A DNA stretch of 64,000 nucleotides from Orbilia blumenaviensis (taxonomy: Eukaryota; Ascomycota; Orbiliomycetes; Orbiliales; Orbiliaceae), in assembly GCA_036872755.1 (NCBI GenBank), contig JAVHNS010000003.1, forward strand, positions 1,488,001 to 1,552,000. Direction: 5' to 3'. Under the pieces are notes generated by a model. It was not told the origin of the DNA and searched no databases. It was given only the letters and a program-made list of their open reading frames with translations. Numbering within the stretch: the stretch's first letter is position 1; every line of letters begins with the position of its first letter. This document shows, piece by piece, positions 47,948 to 60,115 of this stretch. Position numbers and translations under genes: made by a program.

Positions 47948-47972
47948 AAAAAAAAAAAAAAAAAAAAAAAAA
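47948..47972 (+). repeat. 25-nt poly-A tract
   Basis: Uninterrupted run of 25 A inside the gene desert. No flanking target duplication or recognisable retroelement was seen. Confidence 0.85.
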
Positions 47973-50900
47973 GAGACCTATGGGGATGTGAACATGAACA
48001 TGTGTTCGTTGTAACGTTACCTTGCACAGGACGCTTCCTTCTGAATATCCGGGTGAAGGCATAGGCATACGGAACTAGTGTCGGCTTATAGTCTGCTTGC
48101 TCGCTCTGTTCCCCGTCCTGGATTCCAGTGGGGATGAAACCCGGCCTGCCTGACCGAGAGTCTACAGCCTAGTAGGTTTCGCCTTTGGTGATTGTGGCCG
48201 GATAGGCGGTATTTCAAGGAAGCACCTGACGTATCGCTCGGGACCTTGAGCGGCTAGTATCTACCCGTCGACGGTACATATCCTATCTAATCCTGCGGAC
48301 GGAAGAGCTAGCAAGGCAGGCGTTGTCGTCGTCTGAGGCGGTGGTTGGAATATTCGCATTTGAAACGGCTGGTAGGCTCCAGTCCGTTGCAGGCGAGTCC
48401 CCAAATAGAAACTTATGAGCGGCTTCCAACAGATGTACTGTTACCTGTGATAGATCGTATTGAAAATGCATGCAGCGACTCGAGGAAGTGTTGGACGCAG
48501 TTGATTGTGGTTATCCTTGTCAGCACAGTTCCAGATCCTAGTGGCGGAGAACTGGATCTAGGGAATTGGTGTCGTTCAGACCGCCTCATCTCGAAAGGAG
48601 GGAGTACGATGCCGGAGAGATGATTCGCCTTCAAGGCGCTGGGCGATGGGGCTTGATGAGCTGTACTATGCGAGTTATGGGCGTCGTGTAGGGATAGACC
48701 CTGGTGGACAATCGAATCGAATCGAATTAACCTCACACAAAAAGCTATTCTCGACAGCTTTGGCTTTGAGCATCAAGCTTAGATATTCGAATTTAGATGC
48801 AAGATTTGTTGGAGCATAAGATTTTAGTCCATCTGGGCGTTATGATTTGATATTTTCAGCCAGTCAGCCTGGTCGTCGAAAAAGAGTATCTTGTGATAAT
48901 GATAAGTTACTTACGTATAAGTACGTATATCGGCTTGGTACTGCTAATTTCAAATGGAGTTTACGGAAAACTCCTTGCGTTTCAGAACAAGCACGCCGTC
49001 TCCGCGTACGGACATATACCCATCCCAGGGCTCGACTCGATCTTGGTAGCGCAAGGACAACCGAGGCATTGTGCGATATATTGCTATATGATATTTGATA
49101 TTTGAGATCGAGTATAGGCTAAGGGCTATGGGTCGATGGCTTGCGAACAGGCCCTCTTCTTTAAAACGGAAAATTAATCGATACATGATACAGAATATAT
49201 GGAGCACAAGTCACCCGTTATGCAACCGTACCCGCCCAGAGGTTCTGCCTATCCCTATCCCCACTGCTGGAGTGACGAGCTACGGAAAATAATTTCGCGT
49301 CACCCCTTCAAGCGGATACCCACTGTTGAAGCAGCCCATGAGATGGCTGCTGGTTGAACTGGGTCGCGTCGGCATCCACGGCTACAGAACGGCATGGACA
49401 TGGTAAGCAGTTTACAGCGGTTCTGGCGGAGGCAATTGGGGCAACCATCGCTATGGGGCTTCGAGGGGTGTGGTTCCACTAGCTGCCACAAACCAAGCTT
49501 CCACAAGTTGCTGTCCATGCTTGGTTGCAATAATACTGCTTTTGGTAGACCATGCGACTACTGTGTCGCGTCGTACAGAGCGAGGTATTCTTGTTCAGGG
49601 TAACTCGATGCGAGGACGAGGGGGGACATCTCTCGCGTTTGAAGTTCTTACTGTTGAGCGAGCGACTAAGCAGCTTCAGCATTTAGCTTGGTTTCAGCGC
49701 CCTGCACGTGTTGTAGTATCACCATTGTTATGGGAAGCGTATCTGCCCTCCGCTTTGGTCTTTGGGTCCAAGGAGAGGTTTCGCTGTTGCCTTTGTGCGG
49801 GGGAAGCCTAATCACTATATGGGATTTTGGAAATTGCTGGGTGTCAAGAAGTTTCTATTCGCGACAGCTTCGCGATACTTTTCGTGCGAGTAGTTCTAAT
49901 ATCCGCACACTCAATAACTAGTTGCATTGTAAATGGAAAACGGTTAAACCTGGAAGAGGGCATGGCCCCGGGAAGCCGCCGGTGTCCAAGCCCCGGAGAC
50001 TTCCCGTTACACTGCCAGAGTTCCATTTGCGCAGCCCAATTCGAGCGAATACCAACATGTACAAAGCCGAAGGCTCAACAGTATTCCACATATGCGAGCG
50101 AACCTCGTCTTTTCTAAGACGGGATACTTCTATGCGTTCGAAGGTGGGTTTTTCCTGATCGATAACAAGGTACCTGTACATACTTTCGTACATACCTCAT
50201 CGGCCATATCCACAGGTTTGCAAACCAGCCACCACCGTTGCCTCACCCTCCATTTTCCTGCAGGAAGGTCTCCACACACGGGAATACAAGGACCAGGAAT
50301 GGTGGGCCCTGTCACCACCTTCACAAAATACCCTTGAAGAGCGGACTAGGGGCTGCAGCTGTCAACCTTTTTGTGGTCGCTTTGGCTAGGAGAACGTTGA
50401 GCATGTTCCTCGCGTCGAAGGAGATTCCGTGCAAACACAGAAGCTTGATTTCACCACTCTGTGTGAGAGATATGGTGATCTTGATATCGATGACGCTTCT
50501 TGGGAAATACGCAAGTCCACGAAGGACTGCTGTCGCCGACTGAGGCTAGACGCTAAATATTTCAAATAGAGGCATTTAGGTTCCACATAGACAGCAAAGC
50601 TAGGCGGAACAAGCTCGGCCGTTCGAAAATGAGGCGCTCGGTCACTCCTAAGATTCTAAGAATAGAATCGAGTGCATTTTTTCACTGATATCTTCACTTG
50701 CTCAACACCGTCCACGTCTGGTCTAAGCGCGAGACCCTTTACAATGGGAGGTTAAGCTCTTGTGAATAGACAGGGAAACGACAAGGGAATCACGCGTCTA
50801 AGATTTTATGCCATCATGAACGGAGATCTGAATCACCCACCCTGCTCGTCTAAGCTATTTTATTCTCCCACTCGGACACCTGGGATATCTTTAGCTCTGT

Positions 50901-51471
50901 CGACTATCCAGTCGCCCATCGATGTTAGAAGGCTAAGTCGGCCAATAGCGTGCCACCAGAAGACCGACTTTCTGTTGAGGGAGGAGGAAGAGGTTCCGGG
51001 AGGTTCCTTTCCCCCCCATTCTACCACTGGCGGTCAGAGTCAACACGAGGCCAACCGCTCAGTACGTTTCAGACACGGAACATGCAGAGCATCTCTTGCC
51101 TTTTCCTGAAGGCGCCTTCGGATGCTGGTTCATCTTACCGCAAACCCCGAAAAGGTTTATCGTACAGTGTGTAGTGCAGATGGCATGCCAGCAGTCGATC
51201 CCATCCATCATCTGTCTTGGATGATCATGACTTACTGAGGTTGGCATGCATTACTCGAGTTTTCCCGATGAAGGCTTCCATTGGTGCGTTCATATTGCTT
51301 GCTCGGAGACAGCTTCGAGTTCATACAGTTTTTGCTGCATCCCCTTTTTAACCAAGATAACAAGTCGACTTGTTCCAGCTTATGCAATCACTCATCCCGT
51401 TACAATCAAAAATATGATTATGAATGAACCAAATGGGGGAGGGCCGAAAAAGCCCGCAACCGTGTTGGAAG

Positions 51472-51507
51472 GAAAAAAAAAATAAAAATAAAAAAATAAA
51501 ATAAAAT
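51472..51507 (+). repeat. A-rich (AAAAT)n tract
   Basis: A-runs interrupted by single T, approximating AAAAT units. Confidence 0.75.
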
Positions 51508-52502
51508 CCCTACTTGTAAATTGGGGTAAAAGTCAGAAAACACCCGAGGAAAAAATCGTTGATAGCAAAAGGCTCTTTCTGAAGGCATTCGAGTTTCATC
51601 TAACTGGCGGACGAGGATACCCCCTACTTTTATTGCCCGGAGGACTCGAAAGACTCTGGCGCACGGGAAGAGGCATCCCGTGTCCGCTCACGAGCTAAAC
51701 TGCTGTGGAAAAAGCTTTGCTCCTCCCATACGTACACTCTTGCTGTTACCACCATCTGTGAAGCCGGCTTGATCAGAAGCCACTGTCTTTTCTTTTCTTA
51801 CAGAGTCCAAGCAGGGGATGGGTCCTCCGTCAATTTCCCTCCCCCTTCCACATTTCCGAATAGTGGGAAAAGCAAACACCGGCTAGCAGGAACAGGCTCA
51901 AGGTCCACTATGGCAAAGCGACATAATTGCCTGTAAATCAGCATATCGACATCGACGGGAATCAGCCATTCAGGATGTCGAGAGCTACGTATCTTGACGG
52001 TGATAGCAAAGTCGCTTAGAATCTGGAAAGACCTGGAAGGCATATGCGTGCCTGAAGATATTTCGCTCGCTCGCTCGCAGACTCGGTCGGAGAAACCTTC
52101 TAGCTCCAGTATACAGTAGCTAGTAGCCCTAAAGCGAGCCCGAGTACCTGTACATACATGAGGGCATATGCATACTGATACCACACACAGACGCACACAA
52201 AATGAACCCACTCCGTAGTGTAAAAGTACTAGACTAGATCTTAGAAGATCATATCATATCATGTACCGACTCTTAGATCCGTGGCGGCAGCCAGGCGTTT
52301 TTTCCACTCGCGACGAGCAACACATTTGAGATCGAACGTCTAATTTGTGCTATAACAGCAGGCTACTATACACCTCCAACCCGCTATTGGCCTAAACTTC
52401 AAAAATAAAACCAATCAATCGCTGGTTGATATTTATATTTTGCTTTGCTTTCCGGCATTGATAGAAGTTCCTGAGCCAGACCTCGACCAGTTTGGGCTTT
52501 TG

Positions 52503-52561
52503 TTCCTTCTTTTCCTTCTTTCTCTTTTCCTTTCTTTTCCTCCTCCTTTTTCTTTCTTTCT
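52503..52561 (+). repeat. 59-nt uninterrupted polypyrimidine tract
   Basis: Pure C/T from 52503 to 52561, continuing CT-rich to about 52587, then a 23-nt A-run at 52601-52623. It is likely part of the promoter or leader of the MedA-like gene. Confidence 0.8.
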
Positions 52562-52600
52562 AAATCTCTCCTTTCTCTTGTCTCTTTAGAAGAAAGAAAC

Positions 52601-52623
52601 AAAAAAAAAAAAAAAAAAAAAAA
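52601..52623 (+). repeat. 23-nt poly-A tract
   Basis: Run of A directly after the polypyrimidine region. Confidence 0.85.
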
Positions 52624-54394
52624 CCTCTTTCGAGTAATTGCAGTCGCAGCGGGAAAGTTGTCTTATCAATCCCAAATTAAAAGATCTCAATCACATACAT
52701 ACGAGCCTACTCCGCGGCTCCGTACTGTCCTGAAATAGAGGAAACCGCGCCGACACATAGTCTGAATAATATTATTACTACTACCAAGTTTCTCTTCCTG
52801 TCAAGAACAAGAAATAAAAATAAAAAATAGAAAGATAGAATAAAAGAAGGAAAGGTAAAAGAAGAAAAGAAGAACATCACCATATCATCTCAGACCATTC
52901 TTTCCTCCCGTGTCGGTCCCTTTTTTTCTTTCTGGAGGTCCAAAAACGACGATTTCAAATCCAAGAACTAAGAAGCTTTCGGGTTCGTTCAGTCCCATTT
53001 TATTTTTGTTTTTCGTTACCACCTTCTCGATTCTTTTGACGTTTAACGACGACGAGGCAATTTTGTCTTGACCTGTCTTGCATTCTTTTGCCCACAGTCG
53101 GTTTTCTCCAACCAAAAACCTTCGAGCTTCCCAGACTTTTTCTTTTCCTTCGGGTGCATTTTGGCGGGCTTTACACACGGTAATTGGAGGTCCTCCCCGG
53201 GTCCGCCGTCCCGTGTAAGCATACTTGGCGCCCCGGGAGCTGTCACTCTCCTTCCCATCTCGGGCCCCACACCGCCCGTAACATCGCAGACTCACGCTCA
53301 GAGTCCTCTTTCCCTTAATCTTACTCACACCACCTTGATCGCTCCTATTGGAACGGCCATCTGCCATTTCTTCCTAGCCCGGCTTTTTTTGCTTTTCGTC
53401 CTTTCGGTGGGAATAGGCTGTTGTAGACTCGTTCGTTTTTTCTTTTCTTCTTTTCTTCTTCTGTTCAAGTTAGCGGGAAACTAAGAGCATGCCCACACCT
53501 CTGACACCCTGCTTCACTTTCTTCTGGAATTATTTTTTTATATTTTAGCCCTTCCCACACCCCCATTCATAACCCGGCCCTCGTACCTGTCGACACTCCC
53601 GCTTTACATCTGTCAAGGTGAAGGGGCTTTATTAGCACGAAAGTAAGGAAGGAACACAAATAAACAGGCAAGAGACTGACCAGGTCTAAAAGTGGAGGCT
53701 ACGGTTCATTATTTTTTCGAGCGACCATCTCCATCTTGTATTTCTCTCCTCTGCCCTGTCGCATTTTTCTGGTTCTTCTTCAGTTATCCAATACCAAAAG
53801 CCAAAAGCCAAAACAGTCTTTTGAATATTCCTTCGACGATATAAACATACAACATCTTGCTTCTGATCCTGTCTTCCACTGCTACTGTTCCGACCCGACT
53901 TTGCTTGATATCGCCGTTTTTTTCTTTCTCTTTCTTTCTGGTTGGAGATTTGATGCAAACCTGGGACTTTTCCTTCTAACGTTTAACTGTGGCTGAAGAG
54001 CTTGTCATAAAACAGGGGCCAATCCTTCCACCAGCATCATCAAGCAGCGGTTGGCTTTTTATTTTTCGCAAACACCAACAAACCTGCCCGCTCCACAGAA
54101 AATTTGCATCTCGGACGCGAACGACTCTGCTACTCTCGCAAAGAACGTTTTTTAAAAAAACAAAAAAGTTTGGGACTTTGTGAAAAGTATTATTTAGAAG
54201 GGACCCGGCTGGTTTATTCCTCGACCTATCATATAATATTTTTTTTCCTGTTCATTTTTCTTTCGTTAAGAAAGGAACAAAGAAGACCTTCGATCAAGCA
54301 ATCGACTCTGCCTCGCACGACTCTCAATACTCGAATCATTTGTATTCTCAAGCAATTGAATACCAATTTCCTAGCTTTACCCCAAATTACTGAT

Positions 54395-54504
54395 GTAAGT
54401 TTCAAATATCTTCTTTTTTTTGTTTTGTTTTCTTTTATGTTACAATTGTAGTATTTTTCAGGAGAAGGAGTATAAAGATTTGGTGCTGACTGATTCTTTT
54501 CCAG
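54395..54504 (+). other. Probable 5'-UTR intron of the MedA-like gene
   Basis: A strong GTAAGT donor at 54395 and a TTTTCCAG acceptor ending at 54504 bracket a T-rich interval. The next bases are AC followed by the ATG at 54507. Confidence 0.5.
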
Positions 54505-54506
54505 AC

Positions 54507-57144
54507 ATGACAATCCGTATCAACACTCTCTAACCAACCTAATTCCTTATTCCGTAATCTTCAAACAACGTGGAGCGAACTCAAGATCAAAGTGGTGGTC
54601 GCACCGGATCCGCAGGTGTGGGAGATACTTCGAATCTTCACGTGCAATCTCTTAACCAGGGACAAGGACGATACCAGCCCAGTGCCATCAACCTTCCTCA
54701 GCAGCTCTATCAAAGGCAGCAGCAGGAATCTCTAAACTACTACAACCACCCCTCTCCAATCAGTGTCACGAGTGTACCAGAAAGCCCTTACTTAAACCAA
54801 GGTAGGAAATCCCGCTCCCTTTTTCCCGCATTTTCCCTTTTTTAGTTTACGTAGGAGGAGGCCCTGTCGATCTGGAAAGGGGGTGGACTGTGCGTGCCAC
54901 GAGAAATCCAAAGTTCCCCAGATTCTCATGTCTTGTCGAAATTGGTTATTTAGAGGGCCGGATGAACACAGGAGTCAATTCAGCTTCTTTTTATTTTTTT
55001 GTTCCCCCCCGTTCGTTTTTACATTTCTTATTAGATCATAAAATTTGCTTTAAAATTTTTGCTGTGGTGGAATTATCGAGAAGGAAGAAATGACTTGCTA
55101 ACGGTTGTATGAATTATCTGCTCTCCAGACCCCGAGGCTTCAGAGCTTATGGCAACTCACATGAACCGGCCTCACCAAACCTACCCACCAATGTATCACA
55201 CACCGCAAAGCAACTCACCGACGTCGGTTGCCTCCCCGGGAGGCGCTGATCACCGGTCTGTTTACTCTGCTCATAGCATCCCACAGAATATCTATGGATA
55301 CCCACAGACATACTCGCTCCCTACCTCGCAGCAGAGCCCGTACCCATCTGCTCAGCATATGACCAGCCAACCGCTCTTGATGTCCCAGCCAGGAGCTACT
55401 GCTATGACCCACCACGCTGGAATCCCCCAGCACCAGTCCCCCACCACAAAATTCTCTCAGGCGCCTGTCCACAGACCCCAACAGGCCCCTCAGCAGCCAC
55501 CTCACAGTGCAGGCTTGACCCAGCCGCCACAAAACCACTCAAACCCGATTAACAATAATCATGCTGGTCCGGGCGGAAACAGCGTGAACCCCAGTGCAGC
55601 TCCAGGACCCATTCCTGCTACAACTCCATTGGTTGTGCGACAGGATAACAATGGTGTCCAGTGGATCGCTTTCGAGTATTCGCGAGATCGTATCAAGATG
55701 GAATACACCATCCGATGCGATGTCGAGTCTGTAAACGTAGACAGCCTCACACCCGAGTTCAAGCAAGAAAACTGTGTCTACCCAAGAGCCTGCTGCCCTA
55801 AGGACCAGTACAGGGGAAACCGACTGGTCTACGAGACCGAGTGCAACACTGTCGGGTGGGCTCTAGCCGAGCTCAATCCTCCTCTCCGTGGCAAGCGTGG
55901 GTTGATTCAGCGAGCCGTTGATAGCTGGCGAAACTCGAACCAAGATCCCAGACTACGAAGCCGAAGGGTTCGCAGAATGGCCAAGCTCAATAATAGAAAA
56001 GCCGTCCATGCTGCTTCTCAGCAATTGAGCGCTGGTTCTCCAGTTCACGCGGGTCAAATGCCGCTCGGCGTTAAAACTCCAGGTGGTATGGGCCAACCAG
56101 GACAAGGTATGCACGATGGCAATTCAGTTGCCGGTAACGGTGATATGAATGGCATGCTCCGCCCCCAACATTATCAAGCTAACTCTCCTTACGTTGGAGT
56201 CCATCCTCATGCCCACATGGGTGCTGCAGCCGGACCAAATTCCAGAACCCCTACCGGGCACATTTCTCCTGCTGGAGGTGAATACACCAACGGCCATCAT
56301 CATCCCCACCAAACAGCACAGTCCCCTGCCGACAACATGCACGCCCGACACGTTTACCAACCATACCCCCCTGCTTATCCAAGCGAGCCCACAAACGGTG
56401 CATCAATGCCCCCTTCCCTGCACGATGTGATGGATGGTAGCCTTGGAAACCCACAAATGGGACCCACTGCAACAACTCAATCCACAACCGTCTCAACGGC
56501 GGCTCCAGCAGCTTCTTTATCCGCTCCCAAGTCATCGGAACAAGCTTTGTTCGCTGATATTCCAGAGCACAAGAGGCGCAAGTTCATCTTGGTTGATGAC
56601 CCACACCGAGGATCTCGGGTTCGTGTCCGTGTCATGTTGGATAATGTCGATATGGATGAAATCCCAGATTCCTACAGGAAAAGCAACAGTGTCTACCCCA
56701 GGAGCTACTACGCCCGACAGATGCCATCGCCTGAGGAGAGCTCTGGCACCATCGTTGGCGATTCTATCCAAATTCAGATGATGGATGGTAGCAACTTGGA
56801 TGTCTCAACCCCGCCACCAACAAAGTTGCGCAAGGATAAGGAATCTGCGTTGAATGACCTTGGCTACCGCATGAGCTGGAGCCAGAGCCGTGTCTTCGCT
56901 GGCCGCACCATGTTCCTGCAGAGAGCCTGTGAGTTCCTACCTTTTATCTAAAACACTATTTTTAGGCTGTTTGACTGACTCTATCTGATACATAGTGGAC
57001 GCATACCGCAATAAGATGCGATGCGCATTGCTCGCCAATGGCCAAGATGCGACAGCTGTTGCCCCACACTTGGAAACCCGTGTAGGCAAGAGGAAGTGGA
57101 TGGAGAGGTACCGACGATCCAAGGCTGGATCTGACCGAGACTAA
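54507..57144 (+). CDS. MedA/Ren1/Acon-3-like developmental regulator (conidiation)
   Basis: Conserved fungal nuclear regulator of conidiophore development. Proposed exons: 54507..54516, 54586..54801, 55129..56928 and 56996..57144, giving 724 residues. Residues 1-240 and about 370-550 are Gln/Pro/His/Ser-rich and disordered. Two conserved blocks flank the middle: about 253-366 (VQWIAFEYSRDRIKMEY, VYPRACCPKDQYRGNRL, CNTVGWALAELNPPLRGKR, WRNSNQDPRLRSRRVRRMA) and about 553-724 (ILVDDPHRGSRVRVRVML, VYPRSYYARQMPSPEES, RMSWSQSRVFAGRTMFLQRA, MERYRRSK). The basic RSRRVRRMAKLNNRK looks like a nuclear signal. The last two junctions are firm; the 327-nt intron 54802-55128 is longer than average but in frame. 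The start is uncertain: the 10-nt first exon is a proposal, since no in-frame ATG lies in 54558-54801; the first is at 55150. The family name is from memory of these blocks. Confidence 0.75.
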
Positions 57145-60115
57145 ATCTCCTGCAGTCGCTTTGGTGATGTTCGCGACATTTCCATACCCCAACTCCCCCC
57201 AAGGCCGTGATCATTAATAGACGGACCGATACTTTTGCTTTCTGCTTTTTGAATTTATGGTTGGTATTTCCTTGATTCTCAAAAACTGGGTATCCCTGTG
57301 GCGGATAAAATTGGCTTTGTTTAGAATGTTATCTGTTACGGCCCGAGACGTGCACCATTTCCTATACCTATCCTGAAGCATTACGTTCTCGTGGCACTTT
57401 GTTTCTCTGCATTAACGCATGTGTATCTGCTTTTGCCTTGCATAGTCATTCTTGCATCCAACGAGCAGAATGAAATTTCTCTTTTTGTATCATCAGAGTC
57501 GTGTTATTTCATGACCCGGGAACGGCCCCCTTTTCTTTACTCTGCTTCTGCTTTTTTTTTTTCAATATCCATTTCCTTTTTTTTTTTTTTTTTTTTTTTT
57601 TATGGGTATCTATCCTATCAAGGTGTTCACTTACGGTACATATCCTTCCACCTTTTCGTTTTCCTCTTTCTCCACCCCCTACTGCCTGTTTTCCTACCTA
57701 ATCCGCTCTCTCACCTACGAACACTACCGCGTTTTATCATAGTGTCTTCCAACGGTTTAGCACGCGAGCAGCAGCAGCAAAAAGCATTCCTGTGGTCTTC
57801 GACGGCTCGGATTTAAGCTGGTTTTTCATTCGAGACAAATCTTTGTTATGAGGTGTAATTCTATAACGGAGGGTATTGATAGACTTTTTCCCTCTATTAC
57901 TTTTGTTTTCCTCTTTTCACCCCCCTTTTGCTCATGCGGCGGAAATCTGTACTCTATGGGAGGGGAAACCTGTTAGCCCCCGCCTCGTTTTCCCGCGTTT
58001 TGCTTTGGTTCTCTCCAACCTTTTTTTTTTTCGTGTAAAAATTAATTATAAAATTCTTTGTACTTTTCTGGTGGAAAAAGTTCTTTTGACCTCTGCTTAC
58101 TACAACTACAACTCTGACAACCTCGCTTCGGCTCGAGAGATCTGGAGCGAAAGACTTGTTCGCCTCTTTTTCTTTTTTGATATTTCTCTTTTTTTTCTCT
58201 TTTGTTCCCTTTCGTTTTCAGTTTTCTATTTTTCCCTCTTCAAAGCTGCTCAGACTGAGATGTTTTTTTGTCTTTTTGTTTTTATTGTTGGAAAAACATG
58301 AGAAAGGAAGGCTTACTTGATAAGACGACAAGGATATGTGAGAAGAAATCATGTAGGTAGAGATAATAACAATTCGAATTGATCAATACTATGGTGTTCC
58401 AACGTAAAAATTAAAGAAAAACACAGGTGTGCACCCGGTGTCTACCGCAGCTCGCAGTCGGATACAAAACTGTACGCTGGAGCTCCAAAGACTAGGTCCA
58501 CCAGAGCCCACGAAAAAATGCCATGCTCTGGTTGTCTAACCCCCGTATCATTCTTCGGATTCCTAGCTGCAAGGATGCCACTCCCCGCCAGGGCCCTCCT
58601 CTCTCCCTCTCTCTCAGGCCATCCCCTGCCCCCTGCTCAAATGTCCGAGGATCTGCAGGTCGTGATGCCATCTCGATCGAGGATTCCAGATGCTGGAAGC
58701 CTCTTTCTTCTTTTTGTTTTGCGCGGACCGGGAACAGGGGAGTTCGGAGGCTATACGGTTGGGGTGACACAAACGATATCAATCTGTGGCATTTTGTTTT
58801 TTTTCCCTTTTCACAACCCGGTAGGCCTGGCTTGCATGAGATGCATTGATGATTAATATTAACCACAACTATGAAATGGTATCAGGTTTAGGACCTTAAG
58901 CAGATATGCTCCGGCCTTCTACGGCGGGAAAAAATGTGGCAAGACTTAGGTGGGCTTGTAATATTGTCAGATACTGGAGTGTCTATAAATCCAAAACTCT
59001 GGCTTTAGCAATGCTAACATGTCTATTGGTTCCGGGAGCCGGATGAAGTCGTGACATCGATAGAAGGGCGATGCATATCGACTCCAGGACTTCCCAGAAA
59101 GGCCACTCAATTTTGATGAGATAAATCCTAGTTTAACCATAACCAACCTTAGGCTAGCTTGCCGGTGAGCCGTTTATATTATTCTATTATATATTAATTT
59201 TCGTTCCAGCTAATGAGCGCTGCTCAGTCTCGGCACAGTGCTACTACAAAATTCAAATCTAAGTTTCACGTAGGAGCCTTTCGTAGAGAACTGCTACGGG
59301 GTCCTTGATCTAAAAGGTCGCAAATAGGCCTGGATTCTTGTAGGAAAGGTTGAATTTGAGATTTGACGGCCAGAGCGGTGTCGGAAATATATCGATACCA
59401 ACTGATTAGCATTCCCACCTAGGCTAGCCTTCCGTTTCGTAATTAGACCTCTGGTCTATAAGAGATAACCACAGTTGTGGTCAACAGCGTCTGGGGCCGA
59501 GACTAAGAGATAACATAGTATATCGAACGCACTGATTTTGTAGATACACAAGCACACCATTTACGAAATAAACCTGCGAAAGAGGGTCTCTCTTTATGCC
59601 TAAGTGGGAACATCAAAGAGAGCTGCGGTTGCTATACGCCATTCAGAAGAGATTTGCCGACTTTCTGGAAGTTTCGTAGAGGCATACGCAGATAACTGGC
59701 TGGATTAGCCGTGTTATAGACTTTTATGTGTTATTACTCGAGCTTACACACTGATTACCTACTTAGGTAAAAGGCTAACTGGTTATATATATTTAATCCG
59801 TATATGGCGTAGTAGGTTGGTATCCTGTTACAACCCCGAAGCTTTGAACAAAGCAAGTCTAACATGACCAAAGAAAGAGCTTAATGCATCTATATCAGTA
59901 CGATTGACGGAAAGGTTATCAGATTCGAAGCTACACTGCTGGATTTACGATTCGGGCTGTACTAGCCTGCTGTCTGTTATAATGGGTTGAATTTCCTGTT
60001 CGGAGTGCCTGCCGTTCTTCTCCTCTTTAATCTTCATCCGTCTATAGTTACGATCGTCTGCAAAATATATAGGGGAATATATATTGAAAGACTCTTGGCT
60101 AAGTATTTATTCGAG
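57145..60115. other. Intergenic region
   Basis: About 3 kb. The left 1.1 kb is T/C-rich 3' sequence of the MedA-like gene, including a 25-nt T-run. The rest is A/T-rich and includes the promoter of the first F-box gene. Short frames near 58490-58860 on both strands lack conserved features. No gene is supported. Confidence 0.5.
57577..57601 (+). repeat. 25-nt poly-T tract
   Basis: Uninterrupted T-run about 430 nt after the stop of the MedA-like gene, within T-rich 3' sequence. Confidence 0.85.

Larger units (their letters stand above)
41272..54394. other. 13 kb gene desert between GH17 and MedA-like genes
   Basis: No frame on either strand carries a recognisable domain, a convincing spliced structure or good codon bias. 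The region is rich in simple repeats: TG and CA runs, CAGA, GAGAC, TACATACG, TATG, poly-A and AAAAT tracts. The right 2 kb is CT-rich and is probably the long 5' leader of the MedA-like gene. A region at 47145-47447 is open for 100 codons but has no recognisable features. Degenerate mobile DNA cannot be excluded. Confidence 0.6.
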
